NCBI GenBank assembly: GCA_947589055.1
Contig: CANPZL010000005.1
Span: forward strand, 1-64,000
Direction: 5' to 3'
DNA length: 64,000 nt
Source: an uncultured Lachnospiraceae bacterium
GTDB lineage: Bacteria; Bacillota; Clostridia; Lachnospirales; Lachnospiraceae
The notes below the pieces were generated by a model. It saw only the letters and a list, made by a program, of their open reading frames with translations. It did not search any database and was not told the DNA's origin. Both the position numbers and the translations under genes were made by a program. Each line of letters opens with the position of its first letter. Position 1 is the stretch's first letter. Positions 8,495-17,142 of this stretch are shown in pieces.

Positions 8495-10093
8495 CTATTT
8501 TCTGCGAGTAAGCATGATGCACTTTTGCTCTGTTGCATTAAGCATACCCTCTAGTACTCGTTCCCGTACGGAAATAGTATTGTCGTTTGCTTTAAGTTGA
8601 AAACCTGAATTAACAAGCATTCTTTCGATTCTAGTATTTAAGAAAACATAACGTAACTCTTTATCTTGTGTTATCATATATATCCACTCTCTTTTCTTTT
8701 CAACTCCTTCTCTAAAAGGAATCTGATCTACACTTATTGGTACTGTATAATCCGCCCATGAATTATCATCATCCTTATAAAACAGCACATCATTCTTTGA
8801 ATTAATATAAATAAAAAGATCATTATCTTTTGCATTATCTAACAATTGATAAATATCAAATTCATTTAACTGTTCTGTATAAGTCAAATCATCAATTACA
8901 ATAATTCTTCTATGCGACACTTCCGGCAAATCTGCTCTATCATATTCAAAGATCTCAATCTTGCTAAATCCATCATTTTGAAGAAAATATCGGATTTGAT
9001 ACATATCAGCCCCTATTCCATATATGGAATATTTCCCCGGAATCTTTTCAATCATTTTAGCAGCAATATAGTATTTATTCATACTACGAAAAAGCTTTTC
9101 ACTTCTAAGATCCTTATTTTTAAAAGACATAATTTCAATAGCACTTTCTCGTAATGATTTATAAGACATAGACGATAAAGAAATAACTTTATCAATCATT
9201 GAATTAAGGTAATACGGTATAAGTTCTGCAATAATATTTTTATCTATGATAGTAGCTTCCGGAAACCATACAGAATATAATCCTTGGTGATCATTGGGAT
9301 GTGGTTTAATAAGCACATGTAAATTTGTACAAAAATAATCAATAAACATACTATAAATCATTCGTTGTTCTTCCCATGTACAAACTTTTCCACTTGCTAA
9401 ATATTCAGTTAAAATCAATGCAAGCCCTTTTCCCGTATTATGCAAATTTATTCTATCAACATTAAATACAGTTAGGATTATATTCAAATGATCCTGATCT
9501 ATTTTTTTCAGTAATTTAGATATTGAAAAATCAATAGCTTTATTGTCATCATAATCCAAATTTTGGTTATCAAAATCTATATAACGATCAATCACATTTT
9601 CTGCTGTTCCAAAACAACCTATTTTTTTTGCAAATATATATGAAAAGATATTATGCTGTTCTAACATTTTTTGTTTCCACACTTCATAATAACAATACTG
9701 ACCACACGATTCTTCAATATAATGATATGGTATATTTTTATATGCTAAAACAAATCCCAACGGGAAATGATCGGCTAAAATAAACAATTCATCATATTCA
9801 TTAATTGGTCTTAATAAAGATTGATAACATAATTCTGTTATATTATCTAAGACTTCATATAACTTTTCTTCATGTTCAAAATCAACACTCGCCCCCATTT
9901 CCCATGCTGACAAGTCATCTAAAATTTTAACTTCTGTAAAAATACCACTTTCCTTTAAACGCAATAAATATTCTGGCTCGATATTATTCCCAGTACTCAA
10001 ATATAAATGCGCTTCCTCATTTGGCATAAATAATATTTTATGCACCATACTGGATAATTGCTGGTATTTCGTTAAAGTATAATATAATATCAT
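8495..10093 (-). CDS. Putative glycosyltransferase with KPHP motif (polysialyltransferase-like)
   Basis: A 532-residue protein. Residues 263-269 read KPHPNDH and about 305-314 read SLSSMSYKSL. This His-Pro plus Ser-Ser pairing is characteristic of GT-B transferases of the capsular sialyl/polysialyltransferase superfamily. No signal peptide or membrane segment is seen, so the enzyme is probably cytoplasmic. In an operon that makes a CMP-nonulosonic acid it is the best candidate for the transferase using it. The C-terminal 180 residues are unassigned. The specific linkage and acceptor are unknown. Confidence 0.6.
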   Translation of the reverse strand: MILYYTLTKYQQLSSMVHKILFMPNEEAHLYLSTGNNIEPEYLLRLKESGIFTEVKILDDLSAWEMGASVDFEHEEKLYEVLDNITELCYQSLLRPINEYDELFILADHFPLGFVLAYKNIPYHYIEESCGQYCYYEVWKQKMLEQHNIFSYIFAKKIGCFGTAENVIDRYIDFDNQNLDYDDNKAIDFSISKLLKKIDQDHLNIILTVFNVDRINLHNTGKGLALILTEYLASGKVCTWEEQRMIYSMFIDYFCTNLHVLIKPHPNDHQGLYSVWFPEATIIDKNIIAELIPYYLNSMIDKVISLSSMSYKSLRESAIEIMSFKNKDLRSEKLFRSMNKYYIAAKMIEKIPGKYSIYGIGADMYQIRYFLQNDGFSKIEIFEYDRADLPEVSHRRIIVIDDLTYTEQLNEFDIYQLLDNAKDNDLFIYINSKNDVLFYKDDDNSWADYTVPISVDQIPFREGVEKKREWIYMITQDKELRYVFLNTRIERMLVNSGFQLKANDNTISVRERVLEGMLNATEQKCIMLTRRK

Positions 10094-10103
10094 TGCTTGT
10101 CTC

Positions 10104-12215
10104 CTAAATTAAAATTATAGGTATTGTTGTCTTCAGATAATCATAATTTCCCATGATATTTCTCAAAATTAATATAATATCCTCTGCAGAAAAACTACAC
10201 ATCTCAAAATCATTTTTCCATATATTCATATAGTCATTTACAAATTCCTGCATCCCCTTTTGTATCTCATTTATTGCAGCATATCGCCATGGATAAGCAT
10301 CATCAAATATAAAATTAAACTGTTTATTCTCACATAAGCAAAAAGAGCATAATCTTGGTTTTTTGTCAGAAAAAACACTTTCTATATAATTTCCCTGTCC
10401 AATGTTAATTGGAAACTCAAGCCCGCTAATTACATTTTCTTTGGCCGATACATAAGCCTTTACAGCACCACTCTTATAGGCAATATCTTCGAATGGCATC
10501 ATTTGGAATGCAGTTAGCTCTATTACCTGACAATCTATATTTAATTTTTCTTTTAACAACCAATTTAACGCTTTTCCAATGTATCCTTTCCCTTTTATAT
10601 TAACAACTCCAATTCTCTCAGCTGTAAAATTTTTTTCTTGAAGATATTGACAAACTGCTAGAATTTCATTTTCATACTGAGCCTTAATATAAGAAAGATT
10701 ATCTCCGATAAAATCCAAAAATGCCCAATAAACATCTCCATTTTTTTTGACAATATCTGTTGGTGAAATCCCATAGGCCTTCAATCTTTCTTTTATATTA
10801 TAAATTCCCATCTTTTCTAAATAAAATGAAACTGTAAAATTGCCTTTCACTTTGCGATCTATATAATAATCATAAAAAATGGACGGTTCAATATCAACAA
10901 GACATCTGACAGCAATTTCCTCTGAAAAAAGAAGCACATCACTTTTTATTTCATTTTCTATAAAAAAATCATTGAAATTATTCTGTAATATATCGCTTGT
11001 CCCATATATAAACTCCAGTCTTGATATATAATCCATTTGACATTGCTCTCTTATCCAGTTTAAAAATCCAACAATAACCACTCCAAAATAGATATATCCT
11101 AATTCTCTTCTCTGAGAATTTTGATATTGTCCACAATATAAATGTTGATTAACAATTGCACAATAAGAATCTGTATTGGTTCCAACTAAACCAATCGGTC
11201 GATATTTATCTCCTATGTCAGTTGCATTTCGATACTCCCATATATTCCAACCATTCTGCTTGGCTAATTCATTTTTCTTTTTTTCATAGCCCATATATAT
11301 AATTTTATCAAACGCCAATTTATTTGTAACAATAGGAAACATATTACCATCATCTTTAATAGAACATTTTTCATTGCTTACAAAAATAAATGAAAACCTG
11401 TTATAACCATTTGCTTCCAATATTTCTCTTATCTGCTCTGACGAATAATAAGTATTTTGAATCACAGCAATATTTTTTTCATTATAGGAAAGCATTTCAT
11501 AAAAATTTTTTACAAAAGCATTTGGATACGATATCTTTTTTAAAATTTGTATTTCCTTTTTTACACCTTCATTCACATCGATATTTGTATATTTTTTTAA
11601 TTGTTGGTATATACTTTTAATTGTAACCTCTTTTCCCCAATGTCTTGCCTTACTTCTGGCCTCTATTTCTGCTCTTTCACGTAATTCTCCAAATCGAGAA
11701 ATCTGAAATTCTTCTTCAAGTATCTGATAAAAAGCTTTATCATTTCTTATTCCAAAATATATTAATGTATGAAAGGCATCAAACACTATATAATCATATT
11801 CAAGAAATCTTTTTACTAAATGCACCGCTTTCCAAGAGGTATAAGAACGAGATTCACTTCCTATATAAGCATTGCTTTTCCATCCTGTATTGTTTGCTTC
11901 TATTTGCTCATAATTTTCTAAAAGTCCTGTACTTTCTACTTTTGTTTTTCTCACCTTAGAAGACTTATTGTTTTCTGAACAATCACTTTTTTCATTCATT
12001 TTCTTTGTCAAGTCATCAAAATAAATATATGGAGTTTTGTTCTTCTTTATCCTGTAATGCCAGTTCAATTTAATGAGCAATTTAATATGTATCCATTTAT
12101 GTAAACGATGTTCTTCAATATGCTCACGCACATATCTTTCATATTCATATTGAACAGAATCATTTTTTCTGACAAAATAATTATACAATTTATCTTTAAT
12201 ACTTTTATTTTGCAT
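10104..12215 (-). CDS. HAD-like protein of a glycan cluster, function unknown
   Basis: A 703-residue protein. An N-terminal basic region (about 1-120) is followed by a HAD-type motif I (VFDAFHTLI, with Asp and a second acidic position replaced) near residue 145. A large unassigned C-terminal part follows. It resembles the large HAD-superfamily hydrolases often found in surface-glycan loci, but the catalytic signature is incomplete, so phosphatase activity is doubtful. The start at 12215 is preferred because AGGAAG lies 7 bases upstream; an ATG 18 bases earlier lacks a ribosome site. It sits 11 bases upstream of the glycosyltransferase gene in the same operon. Confidence 0.5.
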   Translation of the reverse strand: MQNKSIKDKLYNYFVRKNDSVQYEYERYVREHIEEHRLHKWIHIKLLIKLNWHYRIKKNKTPYIYFDDLTKKMNEKSDCSENNKSSKVRKTKVESTGLLENYEQIEANNTGWKSNAYIGSESRSYTSWKAVHLVKRFLEYDYIVFDAFHTLIYFGIRNDKAFYQILEEEFQISRFGELRERAEIEARSKARHWGKEVTIKSIYQQLKKYTNIDVNEGVKKEIQILKKISYPNAFVKNFYEMLSYNEKNIAVIQNTYYSSEQIREILEANGYNRFSFIFVSNEKCSIKDDGNMFPIVTNKLAFDKIIYMGYEKKKNELAKQNGWNIWEYRNATDIGDKYRPIGLVGTNTDSYCAIVNQHLYCGQYQNSQRRELGYIYFGVVIVGFLNWIREQCQMDYISRLEFIYGTSDILQNNFNDFFIENEIKSDVLLFSEEIAVRCLVDIEPSIFYDYYIDRKVKGNFTVSFYLEKMGIYNIKERLKAYGISPTDIVKKNGDVYWAFLDFIGDNLSYIKAQYENEILAVCQYLQEKNFTAERIGVVNIKGKGYIGKALNWLLKEKLNIDCQVIELTAFQMMPFEDIAYKSGAVKAYVSAKENVISGLEFPINIGQGNYIESVFSDKKPRLCSFCLCENKQFNFIFDDAYPWRYAAINEIQKGMQEFVNDYMNIWKNDFEMCSFSAEDIILILRNIMGNYDYLKTTIPIILI

Positions 12216-12245
12216 ATTTATACTTCCTGACATTTTTTCTATTTA

Positions 12246-13142
12246 TTATTCTTTATTTGCATATAAAACGATGAAATCCGACATCTTTTTTGTATCACAT
12301 ACACTTTTCCAAATAGCATTTAATTCATTTTCGAAAAATGGAACTTCTAAATTTGAATTTGGTGTTTTATTTAAACACCATCCAAGAAGATTTGCCATGT
12401 CGTACCTTTGAAAATATTGAATTCGAACATTTTTAAACCCTGCTTTCTCCGCTAATATTAAAAGACTTTGTTCCGAAAAAATCCACAAATGTTGCACAGA
12501 AAATAATACCTGTTTTTCATATTGAGATCCCAATAAATGGCGCATAACAGGCGCATCTGTAGGGGTACCAATAATAGCCCTGCTCCCCCCCCTGCATACA
12601 AGTAGATCATATATCTCCTTCATAAATTGAAGTGGGTCCTCCACATGTTCTATAACATCAAAAGATGTTACAATGTCAATTTTGTTTTTCCATTCCTTGC
12701 ATGCATCTGACAAATATGAATATGTAAAATACCCTTTCTCTTTCAAAGCTTTCTGATAGATTTCAGATGGCTCAATGGCAATCAATTTTTCTCCCACACC
12801 TTTTAAGAAGTCAAGAAAAGTTCCAGCCCCACAACCAATATCTGCAATATTTTTATTACGAAAAATCCCTGTACCTGTATAGGTCAGTTTTTGAAGAATA
12901 TCTTTATCCGAATTTCGATAGTAATCTGCTACAGTTATTCCTTCCCCTAAAGAGTCTCTATATTCTTTACTCTCGTAAAACTCATTGATATTATCAAAAA
13001 TCGGCTCATGCCAAATCACATTACATTTTTTACATTGGTACATCTGAATATTTTGTTTCGTAAATTTGCCAATCCCACCATTTCTTATTACGTCATTATA
13101 AATAACACTACATTCACGACTTCCACATATTTTACAAATCAT
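12246..13142 (-). CDS. SAM-dependent methyltransferase with N-terminal zinc site, phase-variable tract
   Basis: A 298-residue class I methyltransferase. The N-terminus has two Cys pairs (C3/C6 and C37/C40) that probably bind zinc. The SAM motif I is DIGCGAG at 101-107, followed by a typical DVIEHVEDP post-I block. It probably methylates a sugar of the operon glycan. Codons around residue 184 contain a run of eight G that is in frame here, so the gene is on in this copy. Loss or gain of one G would truncate it. GGAAGG precedes the ATG. Confidence 0.85.
   Translation of the reverse strand: MICKICGSRECSVIYNDVIRNGGIGKFTKQNIQMYQCKKCNVIWHEPIFDNINEFYESKEYRDSLGEGITVADYYRNSDKDILQKLTYTGTGIFRNKNIADIGCGAGTFLDFLKGVGEKLIAIEPSEIYQKALKEKGYFTYSYLSDACKEWKNKIDIVTSFDVIEHVEDPLQFMKEIYDLLVCRGGSRAIIGTPTDAPVMRHLLGSQYEKQVLFSVQHLWIFSEQSLLILAEKAGFKNVRIQYFQRYDMANLLGWCLNKTPNSNLEVPFFENELNAIWKSVCDTKKMSDFIVLYANKE
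12585..12592 (-). repeat. Poly-G tract (G8 on the coding strand)
   Basis: Eight consecutive C on the plus strand inside the methyltransferase gene. It is the third long G run in this operon, and the only one inside an intact reading frame whose change would remove a catalytic domain. Confidence 0.85.
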
Positions 13143-13284
13143 TTTAATATTTCCTTCCTTCTTTCATCTATCTTTTTTAACCCTATCGCTTCATTAAATG
13201 TTCTGCTAGTTACAATGGATATTATTAATATCATTTTTTTAATTACAGTTAATTTCGCATTATCTTTGTCCTTAAGTATGTTTT

Positions 13285-14070
13285 CTACTTCTGTAGTAGA
13301 CTTTTTGCATATTCAAATATTTCCTTATATTCATCAAACTTAACAAAGAAATAATATTTCGCTAGTATTTCCATCATTTCTTTATCTTCTAAACAATCGA
13401 TGTCCAATACAGCAGTATCTCTCATGATGATCGCATCAGCATGATCATTAAAAAATGTAGTAGGTTCTTTCTCTCGCAATGCATTTGGTTCATACACATA
13501 AATAGAAGCATTCATGTCATATACTGGAGGAGTTTCCTGTCTTGAAATATAATTTGCATGAATAACTTTTTCATAATATCCATTAATTTTTTTTGCCATA
13601 TTAAAATATGGATTTTTACGAGCTGGTGAAAGGGAATAAACAACATCTGTGTCTCCCGCTCTCAGCTGCTTCACTTTAATTGCATTTAACACATCAGATA
13701 AAGTTCGCAAAGGTGAAGTTATATCTAAATCGATAACATAATCAAATTTGCACTTCCAATGTCCCTCTGCTTTGTTTAAGGTATCTTTAATTACAGTAAC
13801 TTTCGCAACATTATCCCCTGCTAATTCAGATTCTCTATCAACGCACAAAATTTCTAATATTTGTTGATTCATTACCAAATCTTTCAACTGCTTACTATCT
13901 GTATTCAAAGCTACTTTATATTCATTTCCTTCTGATACTAATTGCTTGGCTGTTAGTGCAATTGCAGATAACGTATAATAAACCAAGGGAACTTCACAAA
14001 ACATACTTATATTTTTATTTGCAAGTCCTTTCGAACCTGCTCTTCCACAAATTGTAAATAAATAATTCAT
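13285..14070 (-). CDS. neuA: CMP-nonulosonic acid synthetase (NeuA/LegF family)
   Basis: A 261-residue cytidylyltransferase. It has the P-loop-like GRAGSKGLANKNI motif at about 9-21 and a DLDITSPLR metal/substrate motif near 117. The family joins CTP to N-acetylneuraminic, legionaminic or pseudaminic acid to give the CMP-sugar donor. Sequence alone does not settle which acid is used. The start overlaps the stop of the upstream Gfo/Idh gene by 4 bases, so the two are coupled. The protein is about 25 residues longer at its C-terminus than many relatives. Confidence 0.85.
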   Translation of the reverse strand: MNYLFTICGRAGSKGLANKNISMFCEVPLVYYTLSAIALTAKQLVSEGNEYKVALNTDSKQLKDLVMNQQILEILCVDRESELAGDNVAKVTVIKDTLNKAEGHWKCKFDYVIDLDITSPLRTLSDVLNAIKVKQLRAGDTDVVYSLSPARKNPYFNMAKKINGYYEKVIHANYISRQETPPVYDMNASIYVYEPNALREKEPTTFFNDHADAIIMRDTAVLDIDCLEDKEMMEILAKYYFFVKFDEYKEIFEYAKSLLQK

Positions 14071-15008
14071 TTTATCCTCCCAAAAGTGTTATAAAATAAT
14101 TTATTTGCACATTCCAGATCGTTTGTATTTGGTTTTTTCCCTTGTATAATCTCCAAAAAATAAAGTAATTCTTCTTTTTGAAAATCATCTCTGCTTTCTT
14201 GAAATTCCACTATCTTATTTGTCCTTAAAAATTTTATAGAATTACATAACAAATCAACTTCTAGGGTATCTTTCTTAGTAAAAATTGTCATTTTTCTAAT
14301 ATCTACTCTGCCATAATAGTCCAAATAAACTTGGGCAATTATATTACTCATCTTTGCAATATATACTGACACATCATCGCTATCAATTTCCAAGGTAGAT
14401 AACTTTCCACGAATATTATAAATTTCATCTATATCACCTAGCAGATAACTTAGATAATCTAACTCATGTATTAAATCCAAAGAGACTCCTCCGCCCTTTT
14501 TCTGAATAGCAGAATAACATTTCCTATAATCCGTGTTTGGCCGCCATTCTGGCAAGTACGAAGAACAAACTGCAATCGCAGATAGAATTTCCTCTCTTTT
14601 TACATTCTCTTTTATGTATTGAATAACTCTCTTATATCTTACCGGACACGCAACATAATATATACATTCTGGATTTATGCGAGTTAATTTTTCGTCAATA
14701 AATGCAAACAACGGTTTTTCAATAAATAAAGCTTTGGTACACCACTGCATCTTTTCAATCATTTCTCTATGCAGATAAGTAGGACTAGTTATAAATATTA
14801 CATCATAGCCAACTGGCAATGTGTCATCATATTTATACACATTTCTTATGATTTCTTTAAACTCATTCGGTATTGATCGATCTTTATGCTGGATCCAATC
14901 AATTTCATATGTTTCTTTTCGATCATTTAATATTTGCGTCAAATTTCTTAAATGCCTACTTCCAATAGAACCTAATCCACAAAATGCAACTCTCCAATGT
15001 TTATTCAT
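14067..15008 (-). CDS. Gfo/Idh/MocA-family oxidoreductase
   Basis: A 313-residue protein with an N-terminal Rossmann motif GLGSIGSRHL and an intact EKP motif (IEKPLF) near residue 113. A later GGGVSLDLIHE block matches the family substrate/catalytic region. It starts 8 bases inside the end of the upstream paralogue and overlaps neuA by 4 bases. It lies between neuC and neuA, so a redox change on the nonulosonic acid or its precursor is plausible but unproven. Confidence 0.82.
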   Translation of the reverse strand: MNKHWRVAFCGLGSIGSRHLRNLTQILNDRKETYEIDWIQHKDRSIPNEFKEIIRNVYKYDDTLPVGYDVIFITSPTYLHREMIEKMQWCTKALFIEKPLFAFIDEKLTRINPECIYYVACPVRYKRVIQYIKENVKREEILSAIAVCSSYLPEWRPNTDYRKCYSAIQKKGGGVSLDLIHELDYLSYLLGDIDEIYNIRGKLSTLEIDSDDVSVYIAKMSNIIAQVYLDYYGRVDIRKMTIFTKKDTLEVDLLCNSIKFLRTNKIVEFQESRDDFQKEELLYFLEIIQGKKPNTNDLECANKLFYNTFGRIK

Positions 15009-15990
15009 GTAATATATCCTCTTCTATTCCATCCATTATATCTAATACATGTTGATCTTTTTTAAAATCGTATATTGGTTTAGTACCATGTTCTATCTGG
15101 TCAAAGAATGCTGCTATTTCATTACTATATGCATCTTCTACAATATTTTTTGCATAATTACTGTTATGCTCGAAAGAATCATATAATAAGATTTCTTCTT
15201 CTTCCTTCGTAGAAATATTCAGTTCCTTCACTCCTGTAGGTGTTCCATCCCAAGTTAAATAAAGATCTTCACTAATCACTTCTAAGTTTATGGAAGATTT
15301 CCTTGCAACTACATCCATCATTACACACCCACGTGTACCATTTTCATGGTTAAAAATCATAAAGTATACATCCGGATAATCTAATTCTAATTTAGAAATC
15401 TTACTTTTCTCAACATGCCAGCTCACAATATCTCCAAAAGTCTCTGTCAACCATGGAAGCTCTCTTACAAGAATTTCTCTTACCCCATTGGTTCTTTTAT
15501 CAAACACAAAAAAATCCTGTATTTTTTCCCATGGATGCCAGTCTGGTAGGTATTGCCCTACATGATAGAAATATGCAAACTGTCCCCCAACCTCATTTAC
15601 TCGCTTTCTTATATATTTTATTTCTGAACGATATAAAAAGGTTGATGATAAAAACAATATTTTGTCATGCTCTTCTGCCAATTTTAGTGAAAGGTCATAT
15701 CCATCAGAAACAACATTTAATTCAGTAAAAACATGAAGATTTTTTTTAAGGCATTCTTGAATAATTGCAGCATGCGATAACGGTGAAGCCGATACAAATG
15801 CCGCTGTACACCCTTTCTTTACAGCTTCATCTATTGATTCACATATTGTTATATTAAAAAGATCTTTTGCCTCTTGTTGCCTCTCCTTACTGGAATCAAT
15901 TCCATATATCTCGATATTAGGATCATACTTTTTCATAAGCCTGATTCTTCGTTTTCCCATAGATCCCATTCCAATTACAACAACTTTCAT
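15001..15990 (-). CDS. Gfo/Idh/MocA-like oxidoreductase with altered EKP motif
   Basis: A 329-residue protein with a clear Rossmann motif (GMGSMGKRRI) at the N-terminus. At the place of the conserved EKP lysine motif it reads TELNV, so the usual catalytic Lys is missing. It may bind cofactor and substrate without the common reaction, or use another residue. It is 21 bases downstream of neuC and overlaps the next paralogue by 8 bases. Confidence 0.75.
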   Translation of the reverse strand: MKVVVIGMGSMGKRRIRLMKKYDPNIEIYGIDSSKERQQEAKDLFNITICESIDEAVKKGCTAAFVSASPLSHAAIIQECLKKNLHVFTELNVVSDGYDLSLKLAEEHDKILFLSSTFLYRSEIKYIRKRVNEVGGQFAYFYHVGQYLPDWHPWEKIQDFFVFDKRTNGVREILVRELPWLTETFGDIVSWHVEKSKISKLELDYPDVYFMIFNHENGTRGCVMMDVVARKSSINLEVISEDLYLTWDGTPTGVKELNISTKEEEEILLYDSFEHNSNYAKNIVEDAYSNEIAAFFDQIEHGTKPIYDFKKDQHVLDIMDGIEEDILHE

Positions 15991-16011
15991 TTCAATCTTC
16001 CTCCTTGAAAT

Positions 16012-17142
16012 TTACATATTGAAATCAACAAACTTTTTCTGTAATTCAATATTCCAAATTTCTTCTCCCTGAAGCAAATCTATAAAATGTTTTGCACTAT
16101 TCCCATCTCCAAATTCACTTCCGGTTATTTTATATTTTTTAACATCCTTTATGGCATTTAAAATATCTGATTTGTTTTCGCAAACATGTTGAATATTCTT
16201 GCTATTATTCAAAGTGTATCGTCTATTTTGTCTTGTTCCAATATCTATATCAGGTATGCCATATACACCAGCTTCACGTATCCCTGCGCTTGAATTTCCA
16301 ATAATATATTCCGAATTTTTTAATAAAGATAAAAAGTATTCAAATTTTAGAGACGGAAAAAGTTTAAAATTTTCTAATCTGCTAAAACGCTTATATTCAT
16401 TCAATATCACTTCAAATCCTTTATCATTGTTAGGATATATTACAATATAATTATTATTGGATTCGATTACCGCATTAACTACTTCACGGATATTATTCAT
16501 CAGCATTTCATATTCAGTAGTAACTGGATGATACATTAAAATCGCATATTTTTTGAATCTGATCCCATAGCGTTTTTTTACCACTTCCAGTGCAGGCAAT
16601 CTATTTGATAGCATGACATCAATATCAGGAGACCCTATAATAAATATATTTTGATTGATTTCTCCCATTTGAATCAACCGATCCTTTGCTTCCTGATTAC
16701 ACACCAAATGAATATGGGCTAATTTGGAAACTGCATGTCGTAACGATTCATCTATCGTACCGGACAATTCTCCTCCCTCAATATGTGCTACCAAAATATT
16801 ATTCAGTGCTCCTACAGATGCTCCTGCAAGTGCATCTATCCTATCACCATGCACAACGATCATATCCGGCATAATCTTCTTTACATAACCAGTCAGATTA
16901 CAGATAACATCGCCTAAATCATAGCTTGCAATTCTAGTATTGGCTAAACTATATGCAACATAGGTATTCTTATAATTATCCTTCAACACTTCTTTGTATG
17001 TATTTCCAAGCACATCAATCAGATGCATCCCTGAAACATAAATGTATGCCTCTAAATCTTCACTTCTTTCTACCTCTTTCATCAAAGGTTTCAATTTCCC
17101 ATAGTCTGCTCGTGTTCCTGTAATAAATAAAATTTTTTTCAT
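16012..17142 (-). CDS. neuC: NDP-sugar 2-epimerase, hydrolysing (NeuC/LegG family)
   Basis: A 376-residue enzyme of the WecB/NeuC family, with ITGTRADYGKL at the N-terminus, HGDR near residue 98, HIEGGE near 120 and GNSSAGIREAG in the C-terminal half. The family turns UDP-GlcNAc, or the matching 2,4-diamino sugar nucleotide, into the free 2-epimer and releases the nucleotide. From memory it looks closer to the Campylobacter LegG type than to Neisseria NeuC, but this was not tested. The start codon directly follows the neuB stop with no gap. Confidence 0.88.
   Translation of the reverse strand: MKKILFITGTRADYGKLKPLMKEVERSEDLEAYIYVSGMHLIDVLGNTYKEVLKDNYKNTYVAYSLANTRIASYDLGDVICNLTGYVKKIMPDMIVVHGDRIDALAGASVGALNNILVAHIEGGELSGTIDESLRHAVSKLAHIHLVCNQEAKDRLIQMGEINQNIFIIGSPDIDVMLSNRLPALEVVKKRYGIRFKKYAILMYHPVTTEYEMLMNNIREVVNAVIESNNNYIVIYPNNDKGFEVILNEYKRFSRLENFKLFPSLKFEYFLSLLKNSEYIIGNSSAGIREAGVYGIPDIDIGTRQNRRYTLNNSKNIQHVCENKSDILNAIKDVKKYKITGSEFGDGNSAKHFIDLLQGEEIWNIELQKKFVDFNM

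Noticed and set aside
13139..13234. Coding-looking frame in the gap between neuA and the methyltransferase
   Set aside because: No ribosome site at its only ATG, and only 31 codons; could be a remnant but cannot be supported.
9610..15740. Runs of eight A or T in several operon genes
   Set aside because: Common in A+T-rich DNA and frames are intact, so no special meaning can be claimed.
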